From assembly GCA_045576235.1 (NCBI GenBank), contig JAZNGA010000004.1:1-64000 (forward strand): a stretch of 64,000 bases of DNA, read 5' to 3'. This document shows, in pieces, positions 23,312-32,502 of this stretch; the first letter of the stretch is position 1; every line of letters starts with the position of its first letter. The notes under the pieces are model-generated. The model was not told where the DNA came from, searched no databases, and saw only the letters and a list, made by a program, of their open reading frames with translations. Both the position numbers and the translations under genes were made by a program. This stretch comes from SIG437 sp045576235. Its GTDB lineage: Bacteria > Bacillota > Clostridia > UBA1381 > UBA9506.

Positions 23312-24487
23312 CTATAGGTTGAGTGGTGCTAAGCTCCTGTCTAAAATGCCTGTCACATATGCAATTAATGTTCCGTAGTTTGTCATGGGAACAAAAGCCG
23401 CTTTTGCTTTTTCCATTCGGCTTTTAACAGCTTTATCATTTAGCATACAGCCGCCGCAATGGACGATGAGCTTATATTCGGTCACATCGTCAGGAAATTC
23501 GCCGCCGCTTGTGAACTCAAACTCGATTTTCTTTCCCGTGTGCTTTAAAATCATCTTAGGGAGCTTGACAGTCCCAATGTCTCCGCATTGGCGGTGGTGG
23601 GTGCAACCCTCCGATATGAGCACTTTATCTCCGTCTGACAAATTTTCCAAAGCTTTTGCACTTTCAGCAAGGAGCTTTAAATCTCCTTTTTTTCGCGCGA
23701 AGAGAATTGAAAATGATGTCAAGGGAATGTCTTCTGGCACAATTTCTGAAACAAGCTTAAAGACTTGCGAATCAGTTATGCAGAGCTTTGGTTTTTTTGA
23801 AAGGCAAGAGAGCGTTTCTTTAAGCTCTGTCTCACGCGTGACAATTGCGCATGCTCCCGAATCCAAAACATCCCTTATAGTCTGCTGCTGTGGAAGAATC
23901 AGCCTTCCCCTTGGGGCAGATTCATCAATTGGTGTGACTAAAACCACAATGTCGCCCTTTTCAATCAAATCGCCGACTAATCTCTTTTCTTCAAGAGCTT
24001 CAGGCTTTAAAGATGCGAGCTTTTCTTTGAGTCTGTCAATATTTTCCCCTGTTTTGCTGCTGACATAAAATGCGTTTTCAATCTTTTTATGGGCTATGTC
24101 GCATTTATTATAGACAATGACATAGGGGATTTCCTTTTCTTTGAATTTTTCTATAATAGCTTTGTCATATTCATTCATTTCAGATGAGGCATCAATGACT
24201 AAAAGTGCGATATCGGTTTTATCAAGGACGCCGAGAGCCTTTTTGACTCTTTTTTCCCCAAGCTCACCCACATCATCAAGACCGGGCGTGTCAATAATCA
24301 CAACCGGACCTAAAGGGAGAAGCTCCATAGTTTTTTCAACGGGGTCGGTTGTCGTTCCGCGAACATCAGAAACAATCGCAATATTTTGCGATGTTATTGC
24401 GTTGATAAGGCTCGATTTTCCCGCGTTTCTGTTACCAAAAATGGCGATGTGGGTTCTGCTTGATGATGGCGCTGAATTTAAGCTCAT
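23312..24487 (-). CDS. hydF: [FeFe] hydrogenase H-cluster maturation GTPase
   Basis: This 391-residue scaffold protein receives the 2Fe subcluster from HydE/HydG and delivers it to apo-hydrogenase. The GTPase domain (residues 1-165) has GNRNAGKS (P-loop), a Thr-rich switch I (GTTTDP), DTPGLDD and NKCD. The C-terminal domain carries the iron-sulfur ligands: Cys in EGCTHHRQ and the HCGGC pair. It is the last gene of a minus-strand operon, 12 bases after hydG. The hydrogenase itself is not in the window. Confidence 0.95.
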   Translation of the reverse strand: MSLNSAPSSSRTHIAIFGNRNAGKSSLINAITSQNIAIVSDVRGTTTDPVEKTMELLPLGPVVIIDTPGLDDVGELGEKRVKKALGVLDKTDIALLVIDASSEMNEYDKAIIEKFKEKEIPYVIVYNKCDIAHKKIENAFYVSSKTGENIDRLKEKLASLKPEALEEKRLVGDLIEKGDIVVLVTPIDESAPRGRLILPQQQTIRDVLDSGACAIVTRETELKETLSCLSKKPKLCITDSQVFKLVSEIVPEDIPLTSFSILFARKKGDLKLLAESAKALENLSDGDKVLISEGCTHHRQCGDIGTVKLPKMILKHTGKKIEFEFTSGGEFPDDVTEYKLIVHCGGCMLNDKAVKSRMEKAKAAFVPMTNYGTLIAYVTGILDRSLAPLNL

Positions 24488-24499
24488 AGAAAACCTCCT

Positions 24500-25918
24500 T
24501 TAGAATCTGAAATCACGCTTTCCGCTCTTAATGTTTTTTATGTTGTCTTCTGCTATCTTTCTCACTTTTTCGTTCGGAATGTTTTTAAGCTCTCTTTCAA
24601 TCATAGCTTCACCTGTTTTTCTTGTTTCAGAAGACGCATAGTCTTCTAAATATTCTTTTAATGTCATAAGAGCATTTGGATGACAGCAGTTTTGAATCTG
24701 ACCGTTTTTAAGAAGTGTCATAAATCTGTCTCCTGTTCTGCCTTCGCGGTAGCACGCTGTGCAGAATGAAGGAATATAGCCACATTCCATGAGCCAGTGG
24801 ACAACCTCGTCTAATGTTCTTGTGTCGCTGACATCAAACTGCGATGAATTTTCGTCCTCCTGTTCGGGCTTATCATATCCGCCAACGCTTGTTTTTGAGC
24901 CTCCGCTAATCTGAGAGACGCCAAGGTGGAGCGCACGCTCGCGACATTCTTTAGACTCTCTTGTCGAGATAATCATGCCCGTGTAGGGGACAGAGATTCT
25001 TATGCAAGCAATGATTTTTGCAAAAATGTCGTCGTTTATGCCATTATCAAAAGAATCTGCATCAATTCCGCTTGCCGAACGGATTCTCGGAACGCTGATT
25101 GTGTGAGGGCCGACACCGTGCACAGCTTCTAAATGCTCGGCGTGCATTAAAAGTCCTGCAAATTCATAGCGGTAGAGCTCGAGGCCAAACAGAACACCGA
25201 GACCGACATCGTCTATGCCGCCTTCCATCGCTCTGTCCATTGCCTCTGTGTGATATGCATAGTTGTGCTTCGGACCTGTTGGATGAAGCTTTTCATAGCT
25301 TTCCTTGTGATATGTTTCCTGGAAGAGAATATATGTTCCGATTCCTGCATCTTTAAGCTTTCTGTAATTTTCAACTGTTGTTGCCGCAATGTTCACATTG
25401 ACTCTGCGGATAGCTCCGTTTTTGTGCTTAATTGAATAGATTGTGTTTATGCACTCTAAAATATATTCAATCGGATTATTGACAGGGTCTTCGCCTGATT
25501 CAATGGCAAGACGCTTGTGCCCCATATCCTGAAGGGCGATAACCTCGCGTCTCACTTCTTCCTGAGTCAGCTTTTTTCTTGTGATGTTTTTGTTGTTATA
25601 GTGATAAGGGCAGTAAACACAGCCGTTCACGCAGTAGTTTGAAAGATATAAGGGAGCAAACATAACAATTCTGTTTCCATAGAAATCCTTTTTGATTTGT
25701 TCAGCCAAAGCATAAATTTCGTTTAATTTTTCCTGATTTTCACAAGCTAAAAGAACTGACGCCTCTCTGTGAGAAAGGCCTTTTCGCAATTTTGCCTTTT
25801 CAATGATTTTATCAATAAGCTCATAGTTTTCCTTGTTTGCATCAGCATAGGCGAGCGTGTCTAAAATCTCCTCGTGGCTTATGAATTCTTCTGCTTTTAA
25901 CGATTTAACATCATACAT
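24500..25918 (-). CDS. hydG: [FeFe] hydrogenase H-cluster radical SAM maturase HydG
   Basis: This 472-residue tyrosine lyase splits tyrosine to give CO and cyanide bound to iron for the H-cluster. The radical-SAM cluster motif is CVNGCVYC (CX3CX2C). The C-terminal second cluster region has FCTACYREGRTGDRFM and then QNCCHPNA, giving the CX2C...C ligands typical of HydG rather than ThiH. The length matches HydG. It lies 8 bases after hydE and 12 bases before hydF in one transcription unit. Confidence 0.95.
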   Translation of the reverse strand: MYDVKSLKAEEFISHEEILDTLAYADANKENYELIDKIIEKAKLRKGLSHREASVLLACENQEKLNEIYALAEQIKKDFYGNRIVMFAPLYLSNYCVNGCVYCPYHYNNKNITRKKLTQEEVRREVIALQDMGHKRLAIESGEDPVNNPIEYILECINTIYSIKHKNGAIRRVNVNIAATTVENYRKLKDAGIGTYILFQETYHKESYEKLHPTGPKHNYAYHTEAMDRAMEGGIDDVGLGVLFGLELYRYEFAGLLMHAEHLEAVHGVGPHTISVPRIRSASGIDADSFDNGINDDIFAKIIACIRISVPYTGMIISTRESKECRERALHLGVSQISGGSKTSVGGYDKPEQEDENSSQFDVSDTRTLDEVVHWLMECGYIPSFCTACYREGRTGDRFMTLLKNGQIQNCCHPNALMTLKEYLEDYASSETRKTGEAMIERELKNIPNEKVRKIAEDNIKNIKSGKRDFRF

Positions 25919-25926
25919 AGTTTTTT

Positions 25927-26970
25927 TTACCTTCTTTCTCTGTAGTCACCGCGGCTTAATGCTATTTCATAGCCTGCCGCTTTCACTTGCTCTTTTAATT
26001 TATTAAGTCCTTCTGCCGCTTCTTCGTTTGTGTGAGCTTTTCCGTCATAGAGCGCGTAGTGCTTTCTAAAGCTCATAGGTGAAAGATTTGGCATGATGAC
26101 ATTTGCGCCTGCCGCAAGGCCCTTGGTGCGACCTTCGGGCGAAAGCGTGGCGAGCGCGGTTGTTGCGGGAATTAAAGCGCTCGGCAGAGTCAGCCTTATC
26201 AGCCCTATCATAAAAAGCGTGAGCGATAGGTCTCCTGCATCATAGCCCTTAAACGGAGTCTTTTCGTGGGGCAAAAAGGGTCCGATTCCAACCATATGTG
26301 GATTTAATTCCATCAAAAAACACATATCATCAGCTAAATTATCGACTGTCTGAAACGGAGAGCCGACCATGAACCCCGTGCCGACCTGATAGCCGATTTC
26401 CTTCAAGTCAAAAAGACATTTTTTTCTTTCATCAAGTGAAAGGTAAGACGGGTGAAGCTTTTTATAGTGACAGCTGTCAGCTGTTTCGTGGCGCAGAAGA
26501 TATCTGTCGGCACCTGCATCATATAACTTTTCATAAGATGCGCGGGTTTTTTCGCCGAGAGAAAGCGTGACAGCGCAGTCAGGATATGTTTTCTTAATTT
26601 TTCTGATGATATTGCAAAGCACTTCGTCAGAAAAGAAATTGTCCTCTCCGCCTTGCATCACAAAAGTACGAAAGCCGAGGCTATAGCCTTCTTCGCAGCA
26701 GGAGAAGATGTCCTCTTCAGAGAGCCTGTAGCGGAGGAGGGAAGCGTTTGAATTCCTGATGCCGCAATAGAAGCAGTCGTTTTTACAGTGGTTTGAAATC
26801 TCAATCAGACCTCTGATATAGACATCTGTTCCGTAAACACTTTTTCTCACTTCGTCTGCCTGCTTAAAAAGATATTCACTTGTTTCGGGAGTTCTGTTTT
26901 CTATGAGAAAAGCAAACTCATCTTTTGAAAGACTGTTTGTTTTTTTCAGTTTATCTATTAAATCTTTCAT
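25927..26970 (-). CDS. hydE: [FeFe] hydrogenase H-cluster radical SAM maturase HydE
   Basis: This 347-residue radical-SAM enzyme has CKNDCFYCGIR (CX3CX2C) at residues ~63-73. It acts on the HydG-derived iron complex during assembly of the 2Fe subcluster. The flanking blocks GLIEISNHC, FVMQGGED and ETADSCHYKKLHP match HydE. Its ATG overlaps the stop of the upstream small regulator gene by four bases (ATGA), so the two are coupled. hydG follows. Confidence 0.94.
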   Translation of the reverse strand: MKDLIDKLKKTNSLSKDEFAFLIENRTPETSEYLFKQADEVRKSVYGTDVYIRGLIEISNHCKNDCFYCGIRNSNASLLRYRLSEEDIFSCCEEGYSLGFRTFVMQGGEDNFFSDEVLCNIIRKIKKTYPDCAVTLSLGEKTRASYEKLYDAGADRYLLRHETADSCHYKKLHPSYLSLDERKKCLFDLKEIGYQVGTGFMVGSPFQTVDNLADDMCFLMELNPHMVGIGPFLPHEKTPFKGYDAGDLSLTLFMIGLIRLTLPSALIPATTALATLSPEGRTKGLAAGANVIMPNLSPMSFRKHYALYDGKAHTNEEAAEGLNKLKEQVKAAGYEIALSRGDYRERR

Positions 26971-27230
26971 CGTTTTTCCTCTTTGGAAGTTTTTGAATAT
27001 ATTGTTTTTGTGTGGACTCCGTCTATCATTCCAAGCTTTCCTGAAAGCGCGCTTATCACATCCTGCGGAGCATCAACAGCAACGCTGATTATGGAAAGAG
27101 CACGCTCGCGGTAGGGAATTCCCATTCTGCCTATGATAAATGTTCCATATTCGTGCAATGCGGAGTTAACCGCTTCTGCTGAGTCATAGTTTTCAATTAT
27201 TATTCCAATCAGTGCAACTCGTTTTTCCAT
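26967..27230 (-). CDS. TM1266-family iron-only hydrogenase system regulator
   Basis: This 87-residue ACT/NikR-like ferredoxin-fold protein (KRVALIGIIIEN, then GTFIIGRMGIPY and ISVAVDAPQDVISALSGKLG) matches the putative regulator family found next to hydE genes. It lacks a DNA-binding domain of its own, so "regulator" is a family name rather than shown function. ATG 27230 was chosen because AAAGGAGG lies 7 bases upstream; the longer reading to 27281 would run through the leader terminator. It is the first gene of the hydE-hydG-hydF operon. Confidence 0.85.
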   Translation of the reverse strand: MEKRVALIGIIIENYDSAEAVNSALHEYGTFIIGRMGIPYRERALSIISVAVDAPQDVISALSGKLGMIDGVHTKTIYSKTSKEEKR

Positions 27231-27256
27231 AACTGCCTCCTTTTCTTTGAAAAGAC

Positions 27257-27364
27257 TAAAAAAAGTGCGCCAAAGGCGCACTGAAATAAGGCTTATTCAA
27301 GCTCAATATAAGCGCCTTTCCACTCAGAACGAATCTTCGTGTGTCAGAACAATTTCTGTTGTTT
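27257..27364 (-). promoter_or_regulatory. Attenuator-like 5' leader of the hyd operon
   Basis: Between the promoter and the first start codon the minus-strand RNA ends in a clean intrinsic terminator: AGTGCGCC/GGCGCACT (plus 27264-27282, 8 bp, 3-base loop) followed by seven U. An upstream AAAGGCGC (plus 27312-27319) is perfectly complementary to GCGCCUUU in the terminator's 5' arm and loop (plus 27272-27279), giving an antiterminator. That same AAAGGCGC region can instead fold locally with AUAAGCCUU (plus 27288-27296). These exclusive pairings fit a riboswitch or protein-controlled attenuator. A separate terminated small RNA is the alternative. Confidence 0.6.
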
Positions 27365-27370
27365 GTTAAT

Positions 27371-27399
27371 ATTTTAACATAGTTATATGCTTTTGTCAA
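27371..27399 (-). promoter_or_regulatory. Sigma-A promoter of the hyd operon
   Basis: On the minus strand: perfect TTGACA (plus 27394-27399), a 17-base spacer and TAAAAT (plus 27371-27376). It is the only good promoter upstream of the regulator-hydE-hydG-hydF unit. Confidence 0.75.
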
Positions 27400-27418
27400 T
27401 ATAAAAACAATTTGCTAA

Positions 27419-28972
27419 TCAGTTTTTTACAGGAATGAGAAGTTTCTGTCCCGGCATTAAAAGGTCAGTTTCAAGTTTATTTGCATCTTTGATGGCTTTG
27501 ACTGTTGTGTTATAGTGTTTTGCTATGTTCCATAAAGTGTCACCCTTTTGCACGAAATATATCACAAGTCGGGAAGGGGACTGATTTATTGGGATATCCT
27601 CCACATTACATTCAGAAATGAGGCTCATCGTGAAGTTTTCTGTCAGACGAAGGAAAAATTCGACATTGGTGCGGATTTCAATTTCTGATTCGCTGTAAAT
27701 ATTAAAGCTTGTGCCGAGAAGAGAAAGATCATATTCACACAAAAGTTCACCTTCATCAGCATCAATCTCAAAATCGTGACGGAAGTCAAATGATGTGGTT
27801 TCGGAATGGAGCGCTCCGCTTGCATCGGAGTAGAGAACTGACACAGCTACATCTCCTGCTAAGATGAGCTTATCTCCTTCAAGCAAATATTCTCTGATGA
27901 CAGGATGTGACACGACGCTGTAAACGCGCGAAAGTGAGGGTGCATTTTGAGGAAGCGAAAAGGTGTTTTTCAAGGAGGCTCTGCTCTGACCTTCAGTTAT
28001 TCCCCTTTTTAATGTTATATTTTCGCGTTTTAGTTCGCACAGCTTTCCGGGAAAATATAAATCATCAATAAATTCCATATCATAGATTTTAGATGCAGTT
28101 ATGCTTGCGCAGATTGTGACAGAAATTAAAATTTCACGCGCATCTCCATTTGCATCATTTTTGCAAATTGCTGAAAAATCTCCCACATCATATTTAACAT
28201 TGCATATGCAGTCATCTGAAAGCCCTTCAACATAGAGTGTTTCAAAAAATGGCAGTTCGTGCTCCATTGTTTCGTGGATGAAGGAATCTGTGAAGCCTGA
28301 ATATAGCGTTGAGACACTGACTGTTCCTTTGATGTGGAGCTGTTCATCAGAAATCTTACATTCGCCCTTTATAATGGTTATGTTTGTCTTTAAAAGCTCT
28401 TCTATGTCACATTTTGCCGCAGGAACTGATATTGTTTCTGAAAAGATAAACTCTTTCTGAACATCAACGGGAGTTGTGTGGATTGAGATTGACTGCTTTC
28501 TTGTTTCAGGAAGCATAGCATCAATTGGCGTTGAAAGCAGAGAAAGCTCACGCGGAAGATATGCTTTTAAAGAAAGCCTCACTGTGATTTTAAGATTGAT
28601 TTTTCGTGAATTTATAAGAGTGCAGTTTATCGCAATAACTTCAGCTTTTGCGCTTAGCTTGGGATTTTCCCCGCTGAACGGGAAGCTATCAGAAAAGCCG
28701 AGTTTAGCGCAAAGGCTTTTAATTTTGGGAGCGCCTTCCTCTTCTGAATCAGGGCTATAGAGCACATTGACAGATATGTCGCCCGAAACAGAAATTTTTC
28801 CGTTTTCAAATGTTTTTTCACAAGCTGAAGCTTCTGCATCAGTCATAAGAATTTTTTTGATGTCGGGACAGACATCAGGGACAATGACATCCCCCTCAAC
28901 AAGCAAATTCACGCTCTCATTTTTTTTGAGTTCGTTTAAATTTATGGTTTCTTTTTCAAAATTAACTATCAT
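27419..28972 (-). CDS. SipL-like spore morphogenesis protein (DUF3794 repeats plus LysM)
   Basis: This 517-residue protein has repeated DUF3794/SPOCS segments (VEGDVIVPDVCPDIKKIL at the N-terminus, similar blocks near residues 160-270 and 320-400) and a C-terminal LysM domain (YFVQKGDTLWNIAKHYN, ending MPGQKLLIPV). Domain order and length match SipL of Clostridioides difficile, which binds the coat ATPase SpoIVA through its LysM domain and is needed for coat assembly around the forespore. ATG 28972 has ACGGAGG upstream. It is a single gene between the hyd promoter and trkH. No clear sigma-E promoter was found. Confidence 0.88.
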   Translation of the reverse strand: MIVNFEKETINLNELKKNESVNLLVEGDVIVPDVCPDIKKILMTDAEASACEKTFENGKISVSGDISVNVLYSPDSEEEGAPKIKSLCAKLGFSDSFPFSGENPKLSAKAEVIAINCTLINSRKINLKITVRLSLKAYLPRELSLLSTPIDAMLPETRKQSISIHTTPVDVQKEFIFSETISVPAAKCDIEELLKTNITIIKGECKISDEQLHIKGTVSVSTLYSGFTDSFIHETMEHELPFFETLYVEGLSDDCICNVKYDVGDFSAICKNDANGDAREILISVTICASITASKIYDMEFIDDLYFPGKLCELKRENITLKRGITEGQSRASLKNTFSLPQNAPSLSRVYSVVSHPVIREYLLEGDKLILAGDVAVSVLYSDASGALHSETTSFDFRHDFEIDADEGELLCEYDLSLLGTSFNIYSESEIEIRTNVEFFLRLTENFTMSLISECNVEDIPINQSPSRLVIYFVQKGDTLWNIAKHYNTTVKAIKDANKLETDLLMPGQKLLIPVKN

Positions 28973-29034
28973 GGCTGAACCTCCGTGAAATTATTATTTA
29001 TAGAATAATATTCACAGGAGTGCACAAATATGAT

Positions 29035-29063
29035 AAAAAGGCAGTAAAAACTTACTGCCTTTT
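29035..29063 (-). terminator. Terminator of the trkA-trkH operon, overlapping the trkH stop
   Basis: On the minus strand a 12-bp stem (arms plus 29052-29063 and 29036-29047) includes the last trkH codons and ends in a U tract. Confidence 0.8.
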
Positions 29064-30491
29064 CCATGTGTGGGGAACAAATATTAAAAGCATCGGGAAA
29101 ATTTCAAGCCTTCCCGCTAACATATTAAACATAAAAACATATTTCGAAAGATTGGAAAATTCTGAAAAATTTCCTGTTGGTCCGACCATATCAAGCCCCG
29201 GACCTACATTATTTAAGGTTGTGATAACAGCTGTCAGATTTGTCGTGAAGCTGAAATTATCAAGACTTACAATGAGGAAGGAAAATAGCATAATGGCAAG
29301 ATATGAAATCAGGAAAATGTTAACAGAGCGGATGACATCGTGTTCAATGCTTTTTCCGTCAACTTTGATAATTTTGATGCTTGACGGATGGAGAAGATGG
29401 AAAAGCTCTTTTCTCACGGTTTTAGCCATTATAACAAATCTTGAGACCTTCATTCCGCCTCCCGTTGAGCCTGCGCACGCTCCCATAAACATTAAAACAA
29501 CGAGTAGCCCCTTTGAAAATTCAGGCCATAAGTTAAAATCAGTTGTGGCAAAGCCTGTTGTTGTCATGATTGAGGCAACGGAAAAGGCACTGTGGCGGAG
29601 AGATTCAAATCCTGAACCGAATTTTCCTTTTATATTTAAGAAAATCAGAAGCGTTGCCGCTAAAAACGCAAACACATAATAGCGCAATTCTGTGATTTTC
29701 ACCGCCTGAAGGGGCTTTCTGATGAGTATCAGATAATAAAAGTTGAAGTTCACGCCGTATAAAAACATGAAAATCGTGGTAATCCATTGGATATATGGGC
29801 TGAATGAAGCGATGCTGTCATTATATATGCCGAAACCGCCTGTTCCCGCAGTTGCAAAAACTGTTACCAGGGATTCATAGACCGTCATATCGCCTGCAAT
29901 TAAAAAAACAAAATTAATCACAGAAAGAGCGATGTAAATTCCATATAAAATAAGCGCAGTTGAGCGCACCTTAGGAGCAAGCTTTCCGACAGACGGGCCG
30001 GGGCTTTCTGAGCGCATCAGATGAAAACTGTGAACGCCAGATAGCGGCATCACCGCAAGCAGAAAAACCAAAACGCCCATTCCGCCAATCCAATGCGTGA
30101 AGCTTCGCCAGAAAAGAGAAGTTTTTGACAGAATCTCAATATCTGTTAAAATTGTTGCCCCTGTTGTCGTAAAACCTGAAATGGTTTCAAAAAACGCGTC
30201 GGTGTAGCTTTTGATTTCGCCTGAAACAACAAATGGAAAAGCACCTATGGCACTCATTAAAATCCACGAAAGAGAAACTGTGACAAAGCCTTCTTTTGCA
30301 TAAATAACCTTTGTCTTCGGTTTTATTCTTTTGAGCATAAGACCTATGAGAAGGCATATGACTGAAACTATCAAATAGTCAAAGCCAACGCTTTCACCAT
30401 AGACTAAAGAAACAACACAGGGAAGTGCTATGAAAAATGATTCAAACAGAAAAACTACCCCGAGTATTGAAAAAATCATTGAGAAATTCAT
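29052..30491 (-). CDS. trkH: Trk/Ktr-type potassium uptake channel subunit
   Basis: This 479-residue integral membrane protein consists of four M1-P-M2 repeats of the SKT superfamily. Selectivity-filter-like loops are visible as TTTGATI, TAGTGGFGIYN, TTGFATTD and NNVGPGLD. A central CAGSTGGGMKVSR segment follows the third pore, typical of TrkH. With the cytosolic TrkA it imports K+ driven by the membrane ion gradient. It lies 14 bases after trkA in the same operon. Confidence 0.93.
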   Translation of the reverse strand: MNFSMIFSILGVVFLFESFFIALPCVVSLVYGESVGFDYLIVSVICLLIGLMLKRIKPKTKVIYAKEGFVTVSLSWILMSAIGAFPFVVSGEIKSYTDAFFETISGFTTTGATILTDIEILSKTSLFWRSFTHWIGGMGVLVFLLAVMPLSGVHSFHLMRSESPGPSVGKLAPKVRSTALILYGIYIALSVINFVFLIAGDMTVYESLVTVFATAGTGGFGIYNDSIASFSPYIQWITTIFMFLYGVNFNFYYLILIRKPLQAVKITELRYYVFAFLAATLLIFLNIKGKFGSGFESLRHSAFSVASIMTTTGFATTDFNLWPEFSKGLLVVLMFMGACAGSTGGGMKVSRFVIMAKTVRKELFHLLHPSSIKIIKVDGKSIEHDVIRSVNIFLISYLAIMLFSFLIVSLDNFSFTTNLTAVITTLNNVGPGLDMVGPTGNFSEFSNLSKYVFMFNMLAGRLEIFPMLLIFVPHTWKRQ

Positions 30492-30505
30492 TGCCGCATC
30501 CCTCT

Positions 30506-31861
30506 CTACTTGAGAATTTTAGCAAGGTCAGTAAGACCTGTTGTCGTCGTGGTTACGATAACCGTGTCTCCTGCCATTATAATGTCACTACCCTTTGGGA
30601 TTATGATTTGACCTTTTCTGTTAATGCAGGAGATAAGGATATCCTTCCTTAAATTTAAGTCCTGAAGCGGTTTGCCGATAACGGGAGAGGACTCTGAAAC
30701 TCTGAATTCAAGCGCCTCAATCTTGTTTGCGACAATTTTATAGAGCGTTTCAACATTGCTTCCCATAGAGTTCTGCATCGCTCTGACATATTGAAGAATT
30801 CTGTCAGAGGTTATGAATTTTGGATATACAATACTTCCAAGCTCGAGCTTATTTATGATGACATCAAAGTTCTGTCTTTTGATTTTTGTGATAACTTTAG
30901 CTTTTGACTGATTTTTAACATAGAGAGAAAGCATAATGTTTTCTTCGTCTAAATTAGTCAGCGAAACGAAAGATTCGCAAGACTCTAAGCCTTCTGACAA
31001 AAGCGTGTTCTGGTTTGTTCCGTCACCCCAGATTATCATTGCCTCGGGGAGAAGCTCAGAAAGCTCTTCACACCTTTTCTTGTCCTGCTCAATTATTTTA
31101 ACATGAATTCCCATATGAATAAGCTGATGGGCGAGATAATAAGCAGTTTTGCCGCCACCTACAATAATTGTGTTTTTAACGGGGTCGGTTAAAATTCCTG
31201 CTTTCTTGAAGAATTCTGCAGCTACCTTTGGCGGAGCAACCATAGAAACAACATCGTGCTCATAGAGCATTGTCGTACCGATAGGAGTTATGACATCATC
31301 TCCGCGCTGAATACCGCATATCAAGACATCGCATTTGAAAATGCTTCGCAAATCAGAAAGACGCAGATTGTTGAGGCGAGAGTGTTTCGGCACTTCAAAC
31401 TCTAAAATTTCGACTCTGCCTTTTGCAAATGTGTCAATTTTGATTGCACTCGGGAACCTTAATATGCGTGCAATTTCCGTTGCTGTTGCAAGCTCTGGAT
31501 TAATTATCATAGCAAGACCGAGCTCCTCTTTGAAGAAGTTCAGTTCCTTATTATATATTGGATTTCTCACTCTTGCAATTGTTTTGGAGTTACCTGCTAT
31601 CCTTGCCGTCAGACAGCAAAGGAGATTGAGCTCATCTGATGTTGTCACGGCAATGAGAAGGTCGGCAGTTTCTATGCCTGCTTCAGTAAGCACGCTGTAG
31701 CTTGCTCCGTGACCAACAACAGTCATAACATCAAGAGTGTTTGTGATTTCATTTAATATATCAGGATTGGTGTCAACAAGCGTTAAATCGTGACCTTCTA
31801 AAGAAAGCTGTTCTGCAAGAGAAAAGCCGACTTTTCCGCATCCAACAATTATTATTTTCAT
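30506..31861 (-). CDS. trkA: Trk system potassium uptake regulatory protein
   Basis: This 451-residue cytosolic protein is built as two RCK units. The first Rossmann fold begins MKIIIVGCGKVGFSLAEQL and the second near residue 230 with NTIIVGGGKTAYYLAHQL; each is followed by a small C-terminal RCK_C domain. NAD(H) or ATP/ADP binding to these folds gates TrkH. The length matches full two-repeat TrkA. It is the first gene of a two-gene unit with its own promoter. Confidence 0.94.
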   Translation of the reverse strand: MKIIIVGCGKVGFSLAEQLSLEGHDLTLVDTNPDILNEITNTLDVMTVVGHGASYSVLTEAGIETADLLIAVTTSDELNLLCCLTARIAGNSKTIARVRNPIYNKELNFFKEELGLAMIINPELATATEIARILRFPSAIKIDTFAKGRVEILEFEVPKHSRLNNLRLSDLRSIFKCDVLICGIQRGDDVITPIGTTMLYEHDVVSMVAPPKVAAEFFKKAGILTDPVKNTIIVGGGKTAYYLAHQLIHMGIHVKIIEQDKKRCEELSELLPEAMIIWGDGTNQNTLLSEGLESCESFVSLTNLDEENIMLSLYVKNQSKAKVITKIKRQNFDVIINKLELGSIVYPKFITSDRILQYVRAMQNSMGSNVETLYKIVANKIEALEFRVSESSPVIGKPLQDLNLRKDILISCINRKGQIIIPKGSDIIMAGDTVIVTTTTTGLTDLAKILK

Positions 31862-31899
31862 CCTTAAGACCTTTTCCTTTTTGAAAATTTTATGATTTC

Positions 31900-31928
31900 A
31901 TTTTATAGCATAGCACAGATAAAGTCAA
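31900..31928 (-). promoter_or_regulatory. Sigma-A promoter of trkA-trkH
   Basis: On the minus strand: TTGACT (plus 31923-31928), a 17-base spacer and TAAAAT (plus 31900-31905). It is divergent from the atp promoter. Confidence 0.7.
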
Positions 31929-32023
31929 TAGTTTTATTTTATGTCACTTTTTTCTGCGTTATTTATATAGTTTTTGACTTTCGTGGGATAACTAAAAAAT
32001 ATATAATAAATCATATATAACCA

Positions 32024-32052
32024 TTGACTTTTTGAGGAAAATCCTGTATAAT
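32024..32052 (+). promoter_or_regulatory. Sigma-A promoter of the ATP synthase operon
   Basis: TTGACT at 32024-32029, a 17-base spacer and TATAAT at 32047-32052, 33 bases before atpI. It drives nine genes without an internal terminator. Confidence 0.78.
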
Positions 32053-32085
32053 TAACATCAAATTGTAAAAAAGGAGGCTCTGCTG

Positions 32086-32502
32086 ATGTTTAAGGTTTCT
32101 GATGCGGTGAAAAAAGAAACACTTTATATTTCGGTCTGGGTTGTAGTGATGAGTGTTTTAATGAATTCTGTTTTTCTATTAATGAGACAATGGGATTTGA
32201 CCGTGCTTTTCGGAAATATTTTGTCTGCTGCAGCCTCTTTACTTAATTTCTTTTTAATGGGGTTGACTGTTCAAAATGCAGTTTCGAAAGATGAAAAGCA
32301 GGCAAGAAATCTGATGAAGGCTTCTCAGTTTTGGAGGTCGGTTATGATTTTTGCTGCAGCTTCTGTAGGGGTGATAGCCCCTTGGTTTAACATATGGGCC
32401 GTATTAATTACGCTTTTCTTCCCTCGAATTGCAATCAGCTTCAGAATGCTTTTTGATAATAAGACGGAAAAGCAAAAAAGTGGAGGTGCTCAGAATGAAT
32501 AA
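32086..32502 (+). CDS. atpI: ATP synthase subunit I (AtpI-like assembly/Mg transport factor)
   Basis: This 138-residue protein has four membrane segments (SVWVVVMSVLMNSVFLLM, then NILSAAASLLNFFLMGL and two more), matching the small AtpI-like proteins at the head of atp operons, which aid c-ring assembly in some bacteria. The sequence is poorly conserved, so the call leans on topology and position. ATG 32086 has AAAGGAGG. Its stop overlaps the atpB start by eight bases. Confidence 0.7.
   Translation: MFKVSDAVKKETLYISVWVVVMSVLMNSVFLLMRQWDLTVLFGNILSAAASLLNFFLMGLTVQNAVSKDEKQARNLMKASQFWRSVMIFAAASVGVIAPWFNIWAVLITLFFPRIAISFRMLFDNKTEKQKSGGAQNE

Noticed and set aside
23385..24068. A 227-codon open frame on the plus strand inside hydF, and similar long antisense frames at 24141-24503, 29020-29679, 54812-55324 and 56061-56645
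   Set aside because: Each lies opposite a conserved, motif-bearing gene, has Ser/Pro-rich shadow composition and no convincing ribosome-binding site.
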